Part shown: piece after piece, positions 44,701-52,521 of the stretch
Numbering within the stretch: position 1 is the stretch's first letter
How the letters are laid out: every line of letters begins with the position of its first letter
The notes under the pieces: generated by a model
Told to the model about the DNA's origin: nothing
Databases searched by the model: none
Seen by the model: only the letters and a program-made list of their open reading frames with translations
Source: DUPU01 sp050952465
Lineage (GTDB): Bacteria; Bacillota; Dehalobacteriia; Dehalobacteriales; Dehalobacteriaceae
Length of the DNA: 64,000 nt
Assembly (NCBI GenBank): GCA_050952465.1
Contig: JBMNKZ010000007.1
Location: forward strand, 62,001 to 126,000
Direction: 5' to 3'
Made by a program: the position numbers and the translations under genes

Positions 44701-44898
44701 CAAATCCCGCAAGGCAATTCCGGGAAGACTCTGCTCGACTTCTCCGACGCCTCGAAGATTGCCTCTTGGGCGAAGGAAGCCATGTCCAATTTTGTCAGAA
44801 CTGGCACAGTCGGCGGCTCGGGTGGCAAACTCATTCCGACAGGCACAACAACCCGAGCGGAGATGGCGCAGGTGCTGTATAACCTGCTGGGGAAATAG
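38794..44898 (+). CDS. Giant secreted SLH-anchored protein with metzincin-type zinc motif
   Basis: A 2034-residue cell-surface protein. Order of parts: signal peptide (YLTLLLPMFFFTFVFFIGIYTG, cut after ALAAD), SBBP-type beta-propeller repeats (about 50-425), a calcium-loop-like DTDGDGLLDRWE (about 431-443), a peptidase-like region with HELGHTLGLKH (His637, Glu638, His641, His647; HExxHxxGxxH) and a Met-turn candidate SIMNY at 661-665, a NEW3/CARDB-like domain (about 810-910), a second propeller (about 925-1235), three OmpL47-like repeats with YYQWDS (about 1240-1525), a cadherin-like domain (about 1529-1620), a Ser/Gly linker, a beta-rich module and three SLH domains (about 1853-2034). GTG start, preceded by AAGGAGGG. 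SLH domains bind pyruvylated wall polymer. Probably a wall-bound metalloprotease or adhesin. Confidence 0.9.
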   Translation: MKKRSMAGNRFEANLKKKYLTLLLPMFFFTFVFFIGIYTGTALAADESSEENPIEWAKQLGISCTGGLATDPSGDILHLTKAEGGVIQLNKYDKSGQEKWSRILYQDQMNSLFWNGEVSTNRNGDVFVCYGTSKMQNSVLIKLDAAGTVLWTRNLDPTFGTQVYVDAGIKGDVYLAGCNEKYPMDVFLAQYDAMGVQQWTKTISSAGNERPLDIDVDVIGTVYVCGVTDGCLDEETCSGSICDVFVAKLNGDGDAQWIRQVGNGKNSYRSTITGGLAVDNGGNIYFTYGLTGSALSPTRNYRWSVAKYDNDGNYIWSTPLYSIVVNALTLPDIAVDSWGNIFTYGVYETINPITRKSENQCYLNKFDSQGNQLLVKEIGAKAGNEFVEPNHLAIGEADSIIMAGDTAASFFGQPHTGTLSYNAFLVKFAGDYDTDGDGLLDRWEVNGYRTATGFVDLPAMGANPKRKDIFVEIDWLSGHKPDPAAIDEVVRMFSLAPITNVDGSTGISLHVDHGSDAIMDFQKKDTWGKLSRANEIPHTDGDDLTLLGDTSFFGSRYLWDEFDSLKKANFRDERSAIFRYCIFGHGPAEEFCIYNDEGEIIGSNSGVARDISSSDFLITLGFWENNGPLEQAGTFMHELGHTLGLKHGGGDDVIGKPNYLSIMNYYYQTAGLIYDGGEGLFDYSRFGHINDLDENHLNEPRGITSSTGEDLSKHGLKWSKSENVILFEHRVNDIDWNSDSKLEPDVAFDVNQDNKLQILTGNFNDWENLSYKGGNVGMGVSNALLPSATDLAPELTSEEDEKLGHPYRVAVKAPGNMAVDRGQGLTCKFTITNAGDQADSYTVKAESTRGWADLSGVPATLDLNSKNSQEITIPVTIPADAETGQEEYITLTVTSTNNPLMLDRESAVLVVKKKAAGLTGELEKLDLSALNARVSRPVIYGDQIAFAAVPVAGDPYIGIYNLTDQTVIEQIYYMNSLSPSLRSKNPWVDYIDFNGDYVVWHLKDYSVGGNNHLYFSDLTQDTVTVTPIGPGNPADMYGTKLAYKDTNGVKTYDLSTKDLVEIPVTKCSGTEIIIDADRLFTRYTDPNWEGSYHMYDLVSGTQTELLSSGGTLPRFDVSGNKLVYDALYGPTLDNYGLIVLDVTSNKKREIFFKDYSVDDIRIDDLSGPVMVDNNLATFVCDNNVWLCDLESETIIQVTTDGAYGSENQYFSPKIYKNQIVFGKNGEVYIFTLLPPVTTPVTSLNSVPTEDGKNYDITLETDVPNSLTYYQWDSQSSSGWSQYKGPFNALEGKHRLYYFSQNRAGDSEAVQSTSFTVDTTAPVTVLTTAPTEPDGSCGWFTTPPDVTLTASEPASVYYQWDSDDPAGFTKYTDTLIGPNGEHTLYYYSVDQKGNQEEVKSGVLRVQDDADTTPSTTNIVVDPEQPSANGWYAEPPKISLSTGDNASIYYQWDSADNADFKTPVVPEHLLGGATSSNQLAPGWRIYLGEFTPPEGIHTLYYFSIDTSGNRETIKNYTFKTGTEIVTPPDANADLSTVNLGGVQYAPGFNADTLFYTANVSYETSQVTVTPTAASDKAVITVNGSSLNGGSLTVNLNVGLNTINILVTAEDGNTTKTYIFNITRAGRSNGGESGNSGSSSSLSPAPSYEAFVSGTGIPATTLPVNVDKYNRSATTDLGNLAKDIFAGTGTAVLTVHSIPGVSSYTLGIPATSLSGTQGDGSLTYTTAAGSIIIPDNMLSETPGTEGKKAGITIGQVDNSYLPDEVKAAVGDRPVVQLTLTLDGTQTDWNKPDATVTVSIPYTPTAAELAAPEHIVVWYIDGAGSAVSVPNGRYDPETGAVTFTTTHFSYYAVSYNQVSFEDVANDAWYAKAVSFIAAREITTGTGGGNFSPEAKLTRGQFIVMLMKAYGIAPDLNPQGNFIDAGNTYYTGYLASAKRLGITSGVGNNMYAPGNQITRQEMFTLLYNALKVIGQIPQGNSGKTLLDFSDASKIASWAKEAMSNFVRTGTVGGSGGKLIPTGTTTRAEMAQVLYNLLGK

Positions 44899-45266
44899 GA
44901 CTAAGAATTAAGAAAATACTTTGAAACTTAAGCGAGGCATTCCATTTGAAGTGCCTCGCTTACTGTTCCCCTGGACAATAGACTCTTTTGTTTCCAGACC
45001 TTTCATTTTTCAATAATTGATTGTACGACAAAGTTTTCGGCTGCCGGGACATTGATCAGATTAGTCACACCATACCCCAAGGACGGCTTTCCTCCGGCAT
45101 TTTCCTAAACGCCTCGTCCTATCTCAAAAAGCTTAAAGTCAAGTGTTAAGGGGGTGTGCAAAACTCACCATCTCCTCTGTAAATCGTTCAACATTTGCAT
45201 AGGGGTGCATTTTATCAATTTGTAGTAGATTAGTCAAATTTAAACTAAAATACGGTCTTTCCGGAA
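44899..45266. other. Gap between convergent genes
   Basis: No coding frame or RNA recognised. It holds the hairpin at 44929-44962 and otherwise unremarkable sequence before the end of the FapA-like gene. Confidence 0.5.
44929..44962 (+). terminator. Hairpin after the giant surface-protein gene
   Basis: TAAGCGAGGCA (44929-44939) pairs perfectly with TGCCTCGCTTA (44952-44962) over a 12-base loop, 30 bases after the stop. The following ACTGTTCC is only weakly T-rich. Confidence 0.6.
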
Positions 45267-46700
45267 TCAGCGGGCGATACCTTGGCAGATTTGCCCTTCC
45301 TTGTAATACAGGGAGGTATTGTTTAAATTATTGGTGACAGGTAAATTTGCCTTTCCCATTACAATTGTCGTTCCCGGATAAATAATACCGGTACAAATAA
45401 TTCGTCCGTAACCTTTTTTATGAATCAACCGGGCAATTTCCGCCAATTCTTTTTTGGCTTCTTCCAGAAACTTCATATTAGTATCATATTTAATTTTGAT
45501 GCTGTCAAGGACCTGCCTTTTTTCCGGAGTCAACCGGCCGCGGGCTTTCAATTGACACAGTAGTGTAATAAGGGGATCTAAGCTTTTTATTTGTTTTTCC
45601 AATTCCGGTACCTGAGCCAGCAGTTTCTGCTGACGCTCAATGATTACCGGATCGGTGCCAAGTTCCAGCCTTGTTTTTACATATGAAACTGATCCAATTG
45701 TATGGGCCTCAATATTTTCGCCGACTATGCAGCTGCCGCCGATAATTCGGGCTATTCTTCCCTCTACTTTAAGGTTTTTACCGCATTTCACATTACTGTT
45801 TAGAATATTTCCCGCTTTAATATTGCCTTTGACAAAAACATTGCAGTTTTGGATAAACTTGCTTTCTAAATCACCTTCACAGCATATATCGCTGCCGATA
45901 ATGCCGCTTTGCAGTTTTATATTACCACCGGCTTTAATGGTGGCGGTATCCACTACTCCGTCCACATTAATATTTTTATCGGATTCAATTATAAACCCCG
46001 GTAATACCATACCATAAACAATTAAATTGCCGTTAACTTTAATGTTACCGGTAGAATTATCCACATTTCCGTCAATATAGAATGTATCGGTAACATTAAT
46101 CTTACTGCCGTTAAACTCGGCACGCCCGTCTATTTTGGCTAAAATGGCCGTACCTTCCTCATTTAATTCTGTATTTTTTCCTACATAAGAGGGCACCTTT
46201 TTACCCTTTTTGGGCAGCAAGACTTTACCTTGGACCGTAATACCGGAAGTGCCTTCTGTAGGCAAGGTAATTTTGCATAACACCTGGCCTTGTTTAACAT
46301 TTTCAACCAGGCTAAGATCTTTATAATCTACAGTACCGTCTTCATTTACCTTTGGTTTTAAACTCTTTTTTTCTGTTTCAATAAGGAATGTTGCTGTTCC
46401 ATCCGTGCCGTGAACCGGAGGAATGCCGCTGGCAATAAGTATATTACGGTTATAAATTGGTTCTTTAGCAAGTTTATTTAGTTTTTCCATATCAATATTA
46501 TGCGAAACCCCATGGCTTGCCAGAGCTTTTTCTAAAGCTTCAAGAGTTGGAGGGGTACCGCCGTTATCGGGCGGTTTGATACTAAGGTATGCTTCAAGAC
46601 CGCTGTTGGCAATGGAAACATGTATTATGGCATCAATTCCGGAAGTATTTGTGTTTGAAGCTGTAACTGCCTTATTTTTTTTCTCGAAAAAATTATTCAT
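45267..46700 (-). CDS. FapA/DUF342 family protein
   Basis: A 477-residue cytoplasmic protein. After a variable N-terminal domain (about 25-165), the FapA core forms a right-handed beta-helix of short repeats (IDGNVDNSTGNIKVNGNLIV, GVVDTATIKAGGNIKLQSGI, VFVKGNIKAGNILNS, GENIEAHTIGSVSYVKT; about 205-355). A coiled coil follows (RQQKLLAQVPELEKQIKSLD to about 430), then the closing segment IICTGIIYPGTTIVMGK. The family is linked to polymer or cell-surface assembly in some bacteria, but its biochemical role is unknown. AAAGGCG precedes the ATG. It is a single-gene unit. Confidence 0.9.
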   Translation of the reverse strand: MNNFFEKKNKAVTASNTNTSGIDAIIHVSIANSGLEAYLSIKPPDNGGTPPTLEALEKALASHGVSHNIDMEKLNKLAKEPIYNRNILIASGIPPVHGTDGTATFLIETEKKSLKPKVNEDGTVDYKDLSLVENVKQGQVLCKITLPTEGTSGITVQGKVLLPKKGKKVPSYVGKNTELNEEGTAILAKIDGRAEFNGSKINVTDTFYIDGNVDNSTGNIKVNGNLIVYGMVLPGFIIESDKNINVDGVVDTATIKAGGNIKLQSGIIGSDICCEGDLESKFIQNCNVFVKGNIKAGNILNSNVKCGKNLKVEGRIARIIGGSCIVGENIEAHTIGSVSYVKTRLELGTDPVIIERQQKLLAQVPELEKQIKSLDPLITLLCQLKARGRLTPEKRQVLDSIKIKYDTNMKFLEEAKKELAEIARLIHKKGYGRIICTGIIYPGTTIVMGKANLPVTNNLNNTSLYYKEGQICQGIAR

Positions 46701-46937
46701 ACGGTATGCGCCTTTCTTTGTGGGTTTGTTAGGTAAGGCCCTTATATTTATATATCGTGAAATTTTTAAAAAAACTTATAATTCATCTTGTGCATTAATA
46801 AAAAGATAATGACATATTGGCCTCCATTTTCCGAAAAAGTTGATAAGGTACGGCGAAGGACAAAATGTTTTCGTCCACGTGTTTTATCTTTTTCCGGGCT
46901 TATGTCCAAACAAAACAAAAGCAGGAATCTCTTTTTA

Positions 46938-46966
46938 TTGATTTTTGATAAGACTTTAGATATACT
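46938..46966 (+). promoter_or_regulatory. Sigma-A-type promoter
   Basis: TTGATT (46938-46943), a 17-base spacer and TATACT (46961-46966), giving a start near 46973 and a leader of about 120 bases to the endopeptidase gene. The leader includes a 15-codon frame (ATG 47009, MDNKKQKTDFLHMLW) with GAAAGG in front, which might be a leader peptide. Confidence 0.55.
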
Positions 46967-47095
46967 CTAATAGAACATATGTTTCCAGGCATGTTGAAAG
47001 GTTTTTTTATGGATAACAAGAAGCAAAAAACCGATTTCCTGCATATGTTATGGTAAAAAGGTTGTCCCTTCAAAGGTATTGAGGAAGGTGTCGTA

Positions 47096-47716
47096 ATGAG
47101 AGACGTTAAATTGCTGCACCCTGATTTACGGCCCAAAGCTCTCCGGCTGGTTGAGCTGGCCAAGGCCAAAGGTATTAATATCATTATCACACAGACCTGG
47201 CGTACCAAGGAAGAACAGGATGCTTTATATGCCCAGGGACGGACCAGGTCGGGAAATATTGTCACCAATGTTAAATATCCTCATTCTTTGCACTGCTGGG
47301 GAGTGGCTTTTGATATTGCTGTTACAATTAACGGCAAGGTTAATTGGTCCGCTAAATACTATGATATTGTAGGACCTTTAGGTGAATCTCTTGGACTGGA
47401 ATGGGGCGGGCGTTGGAAAAGCTTTATAGACCGTCCTCATTTCCAATTGCCGGGATTTTCCGTAGCAAATCTTATTAAAAAATATCACAGCCCGGAAATA
47501 TTCAAAAAATCATGGGAAAAATCTTTAGGGGAGGAGAAAAAAGTGGCTGGTTTTGAAGGACAGGCCAAGGTGGTTTTTGCGGGAAAAACTCTGTCTGCTG
47601 GGATATTAGAAGGAAAGACTTATGTAGAACTTAGGGCTTTAGCGAAACTTCTGGGCTTAAAAGTTAATTGGGACAATGCGGCCAAAACTGTCACCTTGTC
47701 CAAATATAAAAGATAA
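47096..47716 (+). CDS. M15-family peptidoglycan endopeptidase with stalk domain
   Basis: Zinc D,D-/L,D-type peptidase that cuts stem peptides of peptidoglycan (CwlK/L-alanyl-D-glutamate type). 206 residues; VKLLHPDLRPKALRLVELAK and ITQTWRTKEEQDALYAQGRT at the N terminus, the metal site SLHCWGVAFDI (His and Asp), EWGGRWKSFIDRPHFQL with the last His. A C-terminal module (about 160-206, VELRALAKLLGLKVNWDNA) is of the copper-amine-oxidase N-type also found at 57.8 kb. No signal peptide is visible, as in phage endolysins, so export or lysis dependence is uncertain. GGAAGGTG precedes the ATG. Confidence 0.9.
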   Translation: MRDVKLLHPDLRPKALRLVELAKAKGINIIITQTWRTKEEQDALYAQGRTRSGNIVTNVKYPHSLHCWGVAFDIAVTINGKVNWSAKYYDIVGPLGESLGLEWGGRWKSFIDRPHFQLPGFSVANLIKKYHSPEIFKKSWEKSLGEEKKVAGFEGQAKVVFAGKTLSAGILEGKTYVELRALAKLLGLKVNWDNAAKTVTLSKYKR

Positions 47717-47726
47717 AATTTTATTG

Positions 47727-47757
47727 ACCACATCAAAAACTTGATGTGGTTTTTTAT
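47727..47757 (+). terminator. Rho-independent terminator
   Basis: Ten-base perfect stem ACCACATCAA / TTGATGTGGT, four-base loop, followed by TTTTTATT, ten bases after the endopeptidase stop. Confidence 0.9.
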
Positions 47758-47907
47758 TGTGCCATGCTGTGATCAACCAGACGGTAAAATCTCCTTACAC
47801 CAAAATAATTAAAGAGTAAGGAATAGCAAGGGATGTATGTCGATAATAACTTTTATTAGGGGGCAGGGCAAAGTTTATTATAAAATATTAAACAAAGAGG
47901 AGTCTAT

Positions 47908-49053
47908 ATGACAAAGATTTTAGTATTAGGTGGAGCTGGCGTAGAAGGTTCAACAGTGGCTCTAGATTTAGCAAAGAGTGGCATCGAAGAGATTGTTCTT
48001 GCTGACTATAACCTTGAGGGTGCAAAAAAAATTGCTCAAGAATTACAAAAATCAAGTAATAGTAATGTTAAAGCGGTTAAAGTAGATGCCAATCAACATG
48101 AAGAGTTGGTAAATCTACTAAAAGATGAAAATCCTGATGTTGTATGTAATCTAATAGGACCCTATTATAAATATGGTGAACCGATTGTTAAGGCTGCTAT
48201 AGAAGCAAGAGTTCCATATGTAGATATTAATGACGATTTTAAACCGACACTAGCAGTTTTTGAAAATCTGAACGATAAAGCAAAAGAAGCAAATATTCCT
48301 GTATTTATTGGTATCGGAGTATCACCAGGCTTAACAAACATGTTCGCTAAACATGCTTCCACTCAACTTGATCAAACAGATAGTATTTCTGTTATATGGT
48401 TATGGCCAGCACTGGCTGGTGGTGGAGTAGGAGTAGTTCGTCACTTATACAATATTTTACAAGGGAATGGATTCCAATATCTTGACGGAAAATATTCGGA
48501 CCTTCCGGCTGGAACAAATAAATTAAGGGTAACTTCCAAAGATGGCAAATATGATGAGGATGTTTATTTTGTGAGCCATGCAGAAACTGCAACATTATCA
48601 AAATTTATTGATGGAGTTAAGAATGTTACCGTTCATGGGGGGTTGATCCCTACGGAAGCGACAGAGCTATATTTTAAGCTTATGGAAGCTGGTATGGATG
48701 ATGCCGAGCCGATTACAGTTAACGGAAAAAATATTAGTTTAATTGAAGTTTCAATGAGTATGATGGAACGTAAATTTAAAGATGTAGATAAAGCTAAAAA
48801 TGAAAATGGTTATTTTAAAGTGACTGTTGAAGGCAAAAAGGATGGCTTACATAAAAAGTTTATCTATGAGCTAGATGAGAATGGTGCAGATGAGACAACT
48901 TGGCCGGCCTCTATAATTGCTCAATCAATTGCTGAGGGCTCGATAAATGCAATTGGTTTACATCCAGCTGAAGGTTTGAGTCGTGAACAGATTGACATTA
49001 TTTTTGATAAACTTAGAGCTAAAGGGTTTACAATTAATATTAGTGAAGAGTAG
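47908..49053 (+). CDS. Saccharopine dehydrogenase-like oxidoreductase
   Basis: NAD(P)-dependent oxidoreductase of 381 residues. Rossmann N terminus KILVLGGAGVEGSTVALDLAKS, then VCNLIGPYYKYGEPIVKAAIEARVPYVDI split over two motifs and IGIGVSPGLTNMFAKH, as in saccharopine dehydrogenase/carboxynorspermidine-synthase-type proteins. AAAGAGGAG lies 6 bases before the ATG. It is a single gene with its own leader and its codon use is more AT-rich than that of its neighbours, which may mean separate acquisition. The substrate, probably an amino acid-derived secondary amine, cannot be assigned. Confidence 0.85.
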   Translation: MTKILVLGGAGVEGSTVALDLAKSGIEEIVLADYNLEGAKKIAQELQKSSNSNVKAVKVDANQHEELVNLLKDENPDVVCNLIGPYYKYGEPIVKAAIEARVPYVDINDDFKPTLAVFENLNDKAKEANIPVFIGIGVSPGLTNMFAKHASTQLDQTDSISVIWLWPALAGGGVGVVRHLYNILQGNGFQYLDGKYSDLPAGTNKLRVTSKDGKYDEDVYFVSHAETATLSKFIDGVKNVTVHGGLIPTEATELYFKLMEAGMDDAEPITVNGKNISLIEVSMSMMERKFKDVDKAKNENGYFKVTVEGKKDGLHKKFIYELDENGADETTWPASIIAQSIAEGSINAIGLHPAEGLSREQIDIIFDKLRAKGFTINISEE

Positions 49054-49157
49054 AGTTAAGTATTGTTACCTATGCCGATTAAAATTTAATATAGTATCTT
49101 ATCTTAATAGTTGAACTGTTTCCGCTGGGTGTGGTATGTAAACTTTCAGCCGCGTGT

Positions 49158-49197
49158 GACACAAGGGGACAGTGGTTTACCACCGTCCCTTTGTGTT
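49158..49197. repeat. Dispersed GGGGACGG-type repeat, compact hairpin copy
   Basis: GACACAAGGGGACAGTGGT and ACCGTCCCTTTGTGTT form a tight hairpin with a five-base loop between two convergent genes, where it can also act as a terminator. Confidence 0.7.
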
Positions 49198-49221
49198 TTC
49201 CCCTTGTATTCTGTTTTCTCC

Positions 49222-50391
49222 TTAAAAAGAATCATCCAATATTTGAGGGTAGGTCAAAATCATTTGCTTAACCTTATTCTCAGGCTTGATATCAGCATGG
49301 TATTCTCCTTCTTCCAAATCAAAGTTGAAATACAGAGCCTGAGCTCCTTCCACCTTAAACAGCCCATATAATGTACCTCCATGGATACTCTCAGGTTCTA
49401 TATATTTTGGACGATACACCTCAAAAACCTTGGCTGCCGTGTCTCCTACTTTTATGCCCAGATTCGTCTCGGCCTCCGGAGAAGCAGCGATAATCTCCAG
49501 CACTTTCCCTGATTCTGCACCGATAAAGATGATAAATCCCTTATCATAATCCCAGCGATAAACCTTCTCAGGGAAATGGCCGGCCTCTTCATCTGGAGGC
49601 GTTTCCTGATCAGCATTTCCTAAGGCTGCTCTTACTTGTTCCATGGTATCTTCCAGGTGTACCCCGGAGATACTGGGCCTGATATTCTTCGTGGTCTTCT
49701 TGCTTTCTTGACCTTTTTCATTGATTTCCGTATAGCCGATATTCCCTTGTTCATCCCAAGACTCAACTTTATACAGGTAGTTCTTGGCTTTCCAGATATA
49801 TTCGCTCTTCTCGGCCCCCATTTTATAGATTTCCAGCGAACCCCAGCTTTCTCCATAATCATGCTGCTCATTCCCATAAGCCAAAAACAAGCTGTCCGGA
49901 CTCCAGACAGGGATGGACATACTCTTAATTTTATAGGATTCTTCCCCTAAAGAAGAGGCATTAACAATGCTGCTCACCGCCCCTTCCCCCAATTTCTCGC
50001 TGATTAAGAAGTAACGATTATCCGGTGACCAAGTAAAACCATGGGTTGTTGGAGATACATCCCGTACGAAGCCGGCCTTTTCTTCTCCCACTTGCCAAAG
50101 ATAAGTTTCGTCCAGTCCATTCTTTTCAGGCTTGCCTGTTTGAATAAAGACTACCTTGGAGTTATCCGGGGACCAGGTAACCTTGAAGATTTCTTCGTTA
50201 GCAGCCAGTTTTTCCTCGATTATTTCTTTAGAATATTTGTTTTCCTCTTGTTGTTGGGTTTCCTGTTGCTGTTGATTCTCTGCAGGTTTAGCGTTAGGGT
50301 TAGAACAGCCCGCCAAAAAAACGACCAGACTGATCAATAATACCCAGATCCATAGGCGCCTGCTTTTATTTCTATTATTTTTAATCTTCAT
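49222..50391 (-). CDS. Lipoprotein with WD40/PD40-like repeats and DUF4309-like C terminus
   Basis: Exported lipoprotein of 389 residues. Signal segment IWVLLISLVVFLAGC with a perfect LAGC box (Cys about 29), a Gln/Glu-rich linker, then propeller-type blades each holding WSPD (FKVTWSPDNSKVVFIQ, FTWSPDNRYFLIS, PVWSPDSLFLAYG). The C-terminal 130 residues (GVHLEDTMEQVRAALGNAD, KVLEIIAASPE, VGDTAAKVFEVYRPKY) resemble the YjgB/DUF4309 type. AGGAGG precedes the ATG. No partner gene is evident; a role as a surface sensor or in envelope maintenance is only a guess. Confidence 0.85.
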   Translation of the reverse strand: MKIKNNRNKSRRLWIWVLLISLVVFLAGCSNPNAKPAENQQQQETQQQEENKYSKEIIEEKLAANEEIFKVTWSPDNSKVVFIQTGKPEKNGLDETYLWQVGEEKAGFVRDVSPTTHGFTWSPDNRYFLISEKLGEGAVSSIVNASSLGEESYKIKSMSIPVWSPDSLFLAYGNEQHDYGESWGSLEIYKMGAEKSEYIWKAKNYLYKVESWDEQGNIGYTEINEKGQESKKTTKNIRPSISGVHLEDTMEQVRAALGNADQETPPDEEAGHFPEKVYRWDYDKGFIIFIGAESGKVLEIIAASPEAETNLGIKVGDTAAKVFEVYRPKYIEPESIHGGTLYGLFKVEGAQALYFNFDLEEGEYHADIKPENKVKQMILTYPQILDDSF

Positions 50392-50678
50392 GTAAATTTT
50401 CCTCCTTCAGTTTATTTCCTTATCAAGGGATTCTTAGTTTCAGATGGAGTTTGCCTACCTTTTTCCCTAGCCGGTTGCCTATATAAACTATGACGAATAA
50501 GCTAGAGAAAAAGTTACATGAATATTATGGTATTTGTGGAATTGGTATGTCGGTTTCTAATTCATACCATACCTAATTACAAATAAAGGGCATTAAAGTT
50601 CTAAAAAAATTATAAAAATAAAAACAAACCATGGGACAAAGGAAGACCTTCAGCAAATTTAGTCTATAGTGGATGCTA

Positions 50679-51293
50679 TTAAATCGGCAGCACTGAAATC
50701 ATGTATCCTCCGGCAAATAAGCTTAAGAGATTAGCAAAAATCACATATAGGAATATTCTCAGGCCACGATGCTCTTGAATAAAGATAGAGAATGCAATCA
50801 CTTCGGCAATGAAGACTAAGATTTCCCCAAATATTAGCGTAAGGATGACATAGCTTAATAAAGGAGTAAATCCATTCAGCCAAATATTCAATGCTCCTTG
50901 GGTAATCAAATTAATTGCCGCAAAGGCAGCCCATGACCTTTTATCTCTAAAACCAAATAACCAAAATACAACTGCTTCTATTAACAGTGTAAAAGTGATG
51001 CGGAGAAAAACTAAAAATAATGATCTTGATAATAGTTTCCCAGGTGCAACTGTCTGATTTTCCAAATCAAGTGTAAAGATGTTATTGTAGGTTTTTATCG
51101 GCTCTAATAATATTTCGAAGGCACTGTCTTCCGTATTAATTTTTATAGTGTAATCATTTGCTGTGCGAAGATCACGGGAATAAAAGGTATAATAGCTTTC
51201 GATGATCTTATCCGTTTTATTGGCTTCTGCATATGTATTACCGGATCCAATGCTTATTTTAAGATCTTCCGGCGCATTAGGAACTATGATCAA
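50679..51293 (-). CDS. Membrane protein of unknown function, 5' end uncertain
   Basis: The open frame gives 204 residues from TTG 51293: an extracytoplasmic N-terminal part of about 80 residues (KISIGSGNTYAEANKTDKII) and about four membrane segments (LFLVFLRITFTLLIEAVVFW to LRIFLYVIFANLLSLFAGGYM). The frame is open for about 20 codons further upstream, encoding a hydrophobic ILKIILVGLLIIV that would make a signal anchor but has no ATG. A second frame, 51277-51435 (52 codons from ATG), overlaps this end. Either the start is a non-ATG codon or the 5' end has been damaged. No family recognised. Confidence 0.5.
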   Translation of the reverse strand: MIIVPNAPEDLKISIGSGNTYAEANKTDKIIESYYTFYSRDLRTANDYTIKINTEDSAFEILLEPIKTYNNIFTLDLENQTVAPGKLLSRSLFLVFLRITFTLLIEAVVFWLFGFRDKRSWAAFAAINLITQGALNIWLNGFTPLLSYVILTLIFGEILVFIAEVIAFSIFIQEHRGLRIFLYVIFANLLSLFAGGYMISVLPI

Positions 51294-51556
51294 TAATCCT
51301 ACTAATATTATCTTCAGTATCCTCGATAAATGGAAGTACCGGCATCAATAATACGCCTGCAACAACTCCCTTTTTGCGCTTTGATTTTAGCTCACCCTCA
51401 ATTAGGGCAAGAGCATTTTTCTTCGCTCTTACCATGGAGGATCGTTGGGGTTAATACTTCATTTCTTACTACAGGTGGGTAGGGGTTGAATTTTATTGGC
51501 ATAGAAATACACCCATAACTTACGTCCGTAAATTGGGAGTGTTGTCAACAACCCCG

Positions 51557-52510
51557 TCACCACAACAATCGTAAACGGATGCGCAGGAGGCCCTTTAACA
51601 CCACTTTTATACAGGATACAATGGATAACTTGAATCCGATTTGCTTCATACGGGGCAGGTTAAACTTGAGGAAGGAAGTGATACGTCCTTCCATCAGATA
51701 TTTTAAACAACACACAAAAAACCACAAAAGCCATTGTTCCGTGCATTCTTTCAGTTCCTCTTCGGTCAGGTAGATGGGGCCAAATTTCCGCAAAGTAACT
51801 AGCTTCCCAAAAACCCGAGATCCCACTTTGCCATCTTTAGTTGTTTGGGATTCATCGTGAACCCGGGTGTATGTAAGCACTTGATGGACAAAACCAAAAT
51901 CACTCTCCCTAAGAATATCGAAACATACTTCCGCATCAGGATTAGGATTCAGTGCATTATAGAATTCGGGCCTTTTCCGCACTAGATCCGCCCGGATGAG
52001 AGTGGAGGTGGGAGAACCAAAAACATAGGGTTCTCCTAAAAGAATAGCCCGGCAAACAGTTGCTCCGGGTGTTACCCTATGTTCGAGGGGAATAAGCCGA
52101 TCCCAGACTACTTCTTTTCCCCGAAGCCCATATGCCCCGACGATCCCCACCTGGGGATGGGTTTCCGCCAATTGCACCATTTTTTCAATACATTCGGGAA
52201 AAAGAAAGTCATCAGCGTGGACTACCTTACAGTATTTACTTATAGGGGAAAGCTGCCTCATGGCATGATTTAGATTGTCGCAAATATTTAAGAACTCGCT
52301 GTTATTACAGATGCGAATTCTATGATCGATTTTTTGGTAATGTTCCGCGATTTCTCGTGTCCTGTCGGTACTGCAATTGTTGACAATACAATAATCAAAG
52401 TTTTCATAAGTCTGTTTTAAAACACTTTCGATACATTCCGCCAGATAATTTTCCCCATTGTAAACCGGTGTAATAACGGAAACAAGGGGCTGGCCATTAA
52501 GATTCTTCAT
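51557..52510 (-). CDS. Glycosyltransferase family 2
   Basis: Inverting GT-A glycosyltransferase of 317 residues. VSVITPVYNGENYLAECIESVLKQ is the classic N terminus, NNCSTDRTREIA the nucleotide loop and VHADDFLFPECIEKM holds the metal-binding Asp pair. The C-terminal part (about 230-317) is basic with an amphipathic helix and may touch the membrane. It is the last gene of a minus-strand run rfbF - epimerase - methyltransferase - GT2 and probably transfers the sugar these enzymes make. Confidence 0.92.
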   Translation of the reverse strand: MKNLNGQPLVSVITPVYNGENYLAECIESVLKQTYENFDYCIVNNCSTDRTREIAEHYQKIDHRIRICNNSEFLNICDNLNHAMRQLSPISKYCKVVHADDFLFPECIEKMVQLAETHPQVGIVGAYGLRGKEVVWDRLIPLEHRVTPGATVCRAILLGEPYVFGSPTSTLIRADLVRKRPEFYNALNPNPDAEVCFDILRESDFGFVHQVLTYTRVHDESQTTKDGKVGSRVFGKLVTLRKFGPIYLTEEELKECTEQWLLWFFVCCLKYLMEGRITSFLKFNLPRMKQIGFKLSIVSCIKVVLKGLLRIRLRLLW

Positions 52511-52521
52511 TTCCTATCCCT

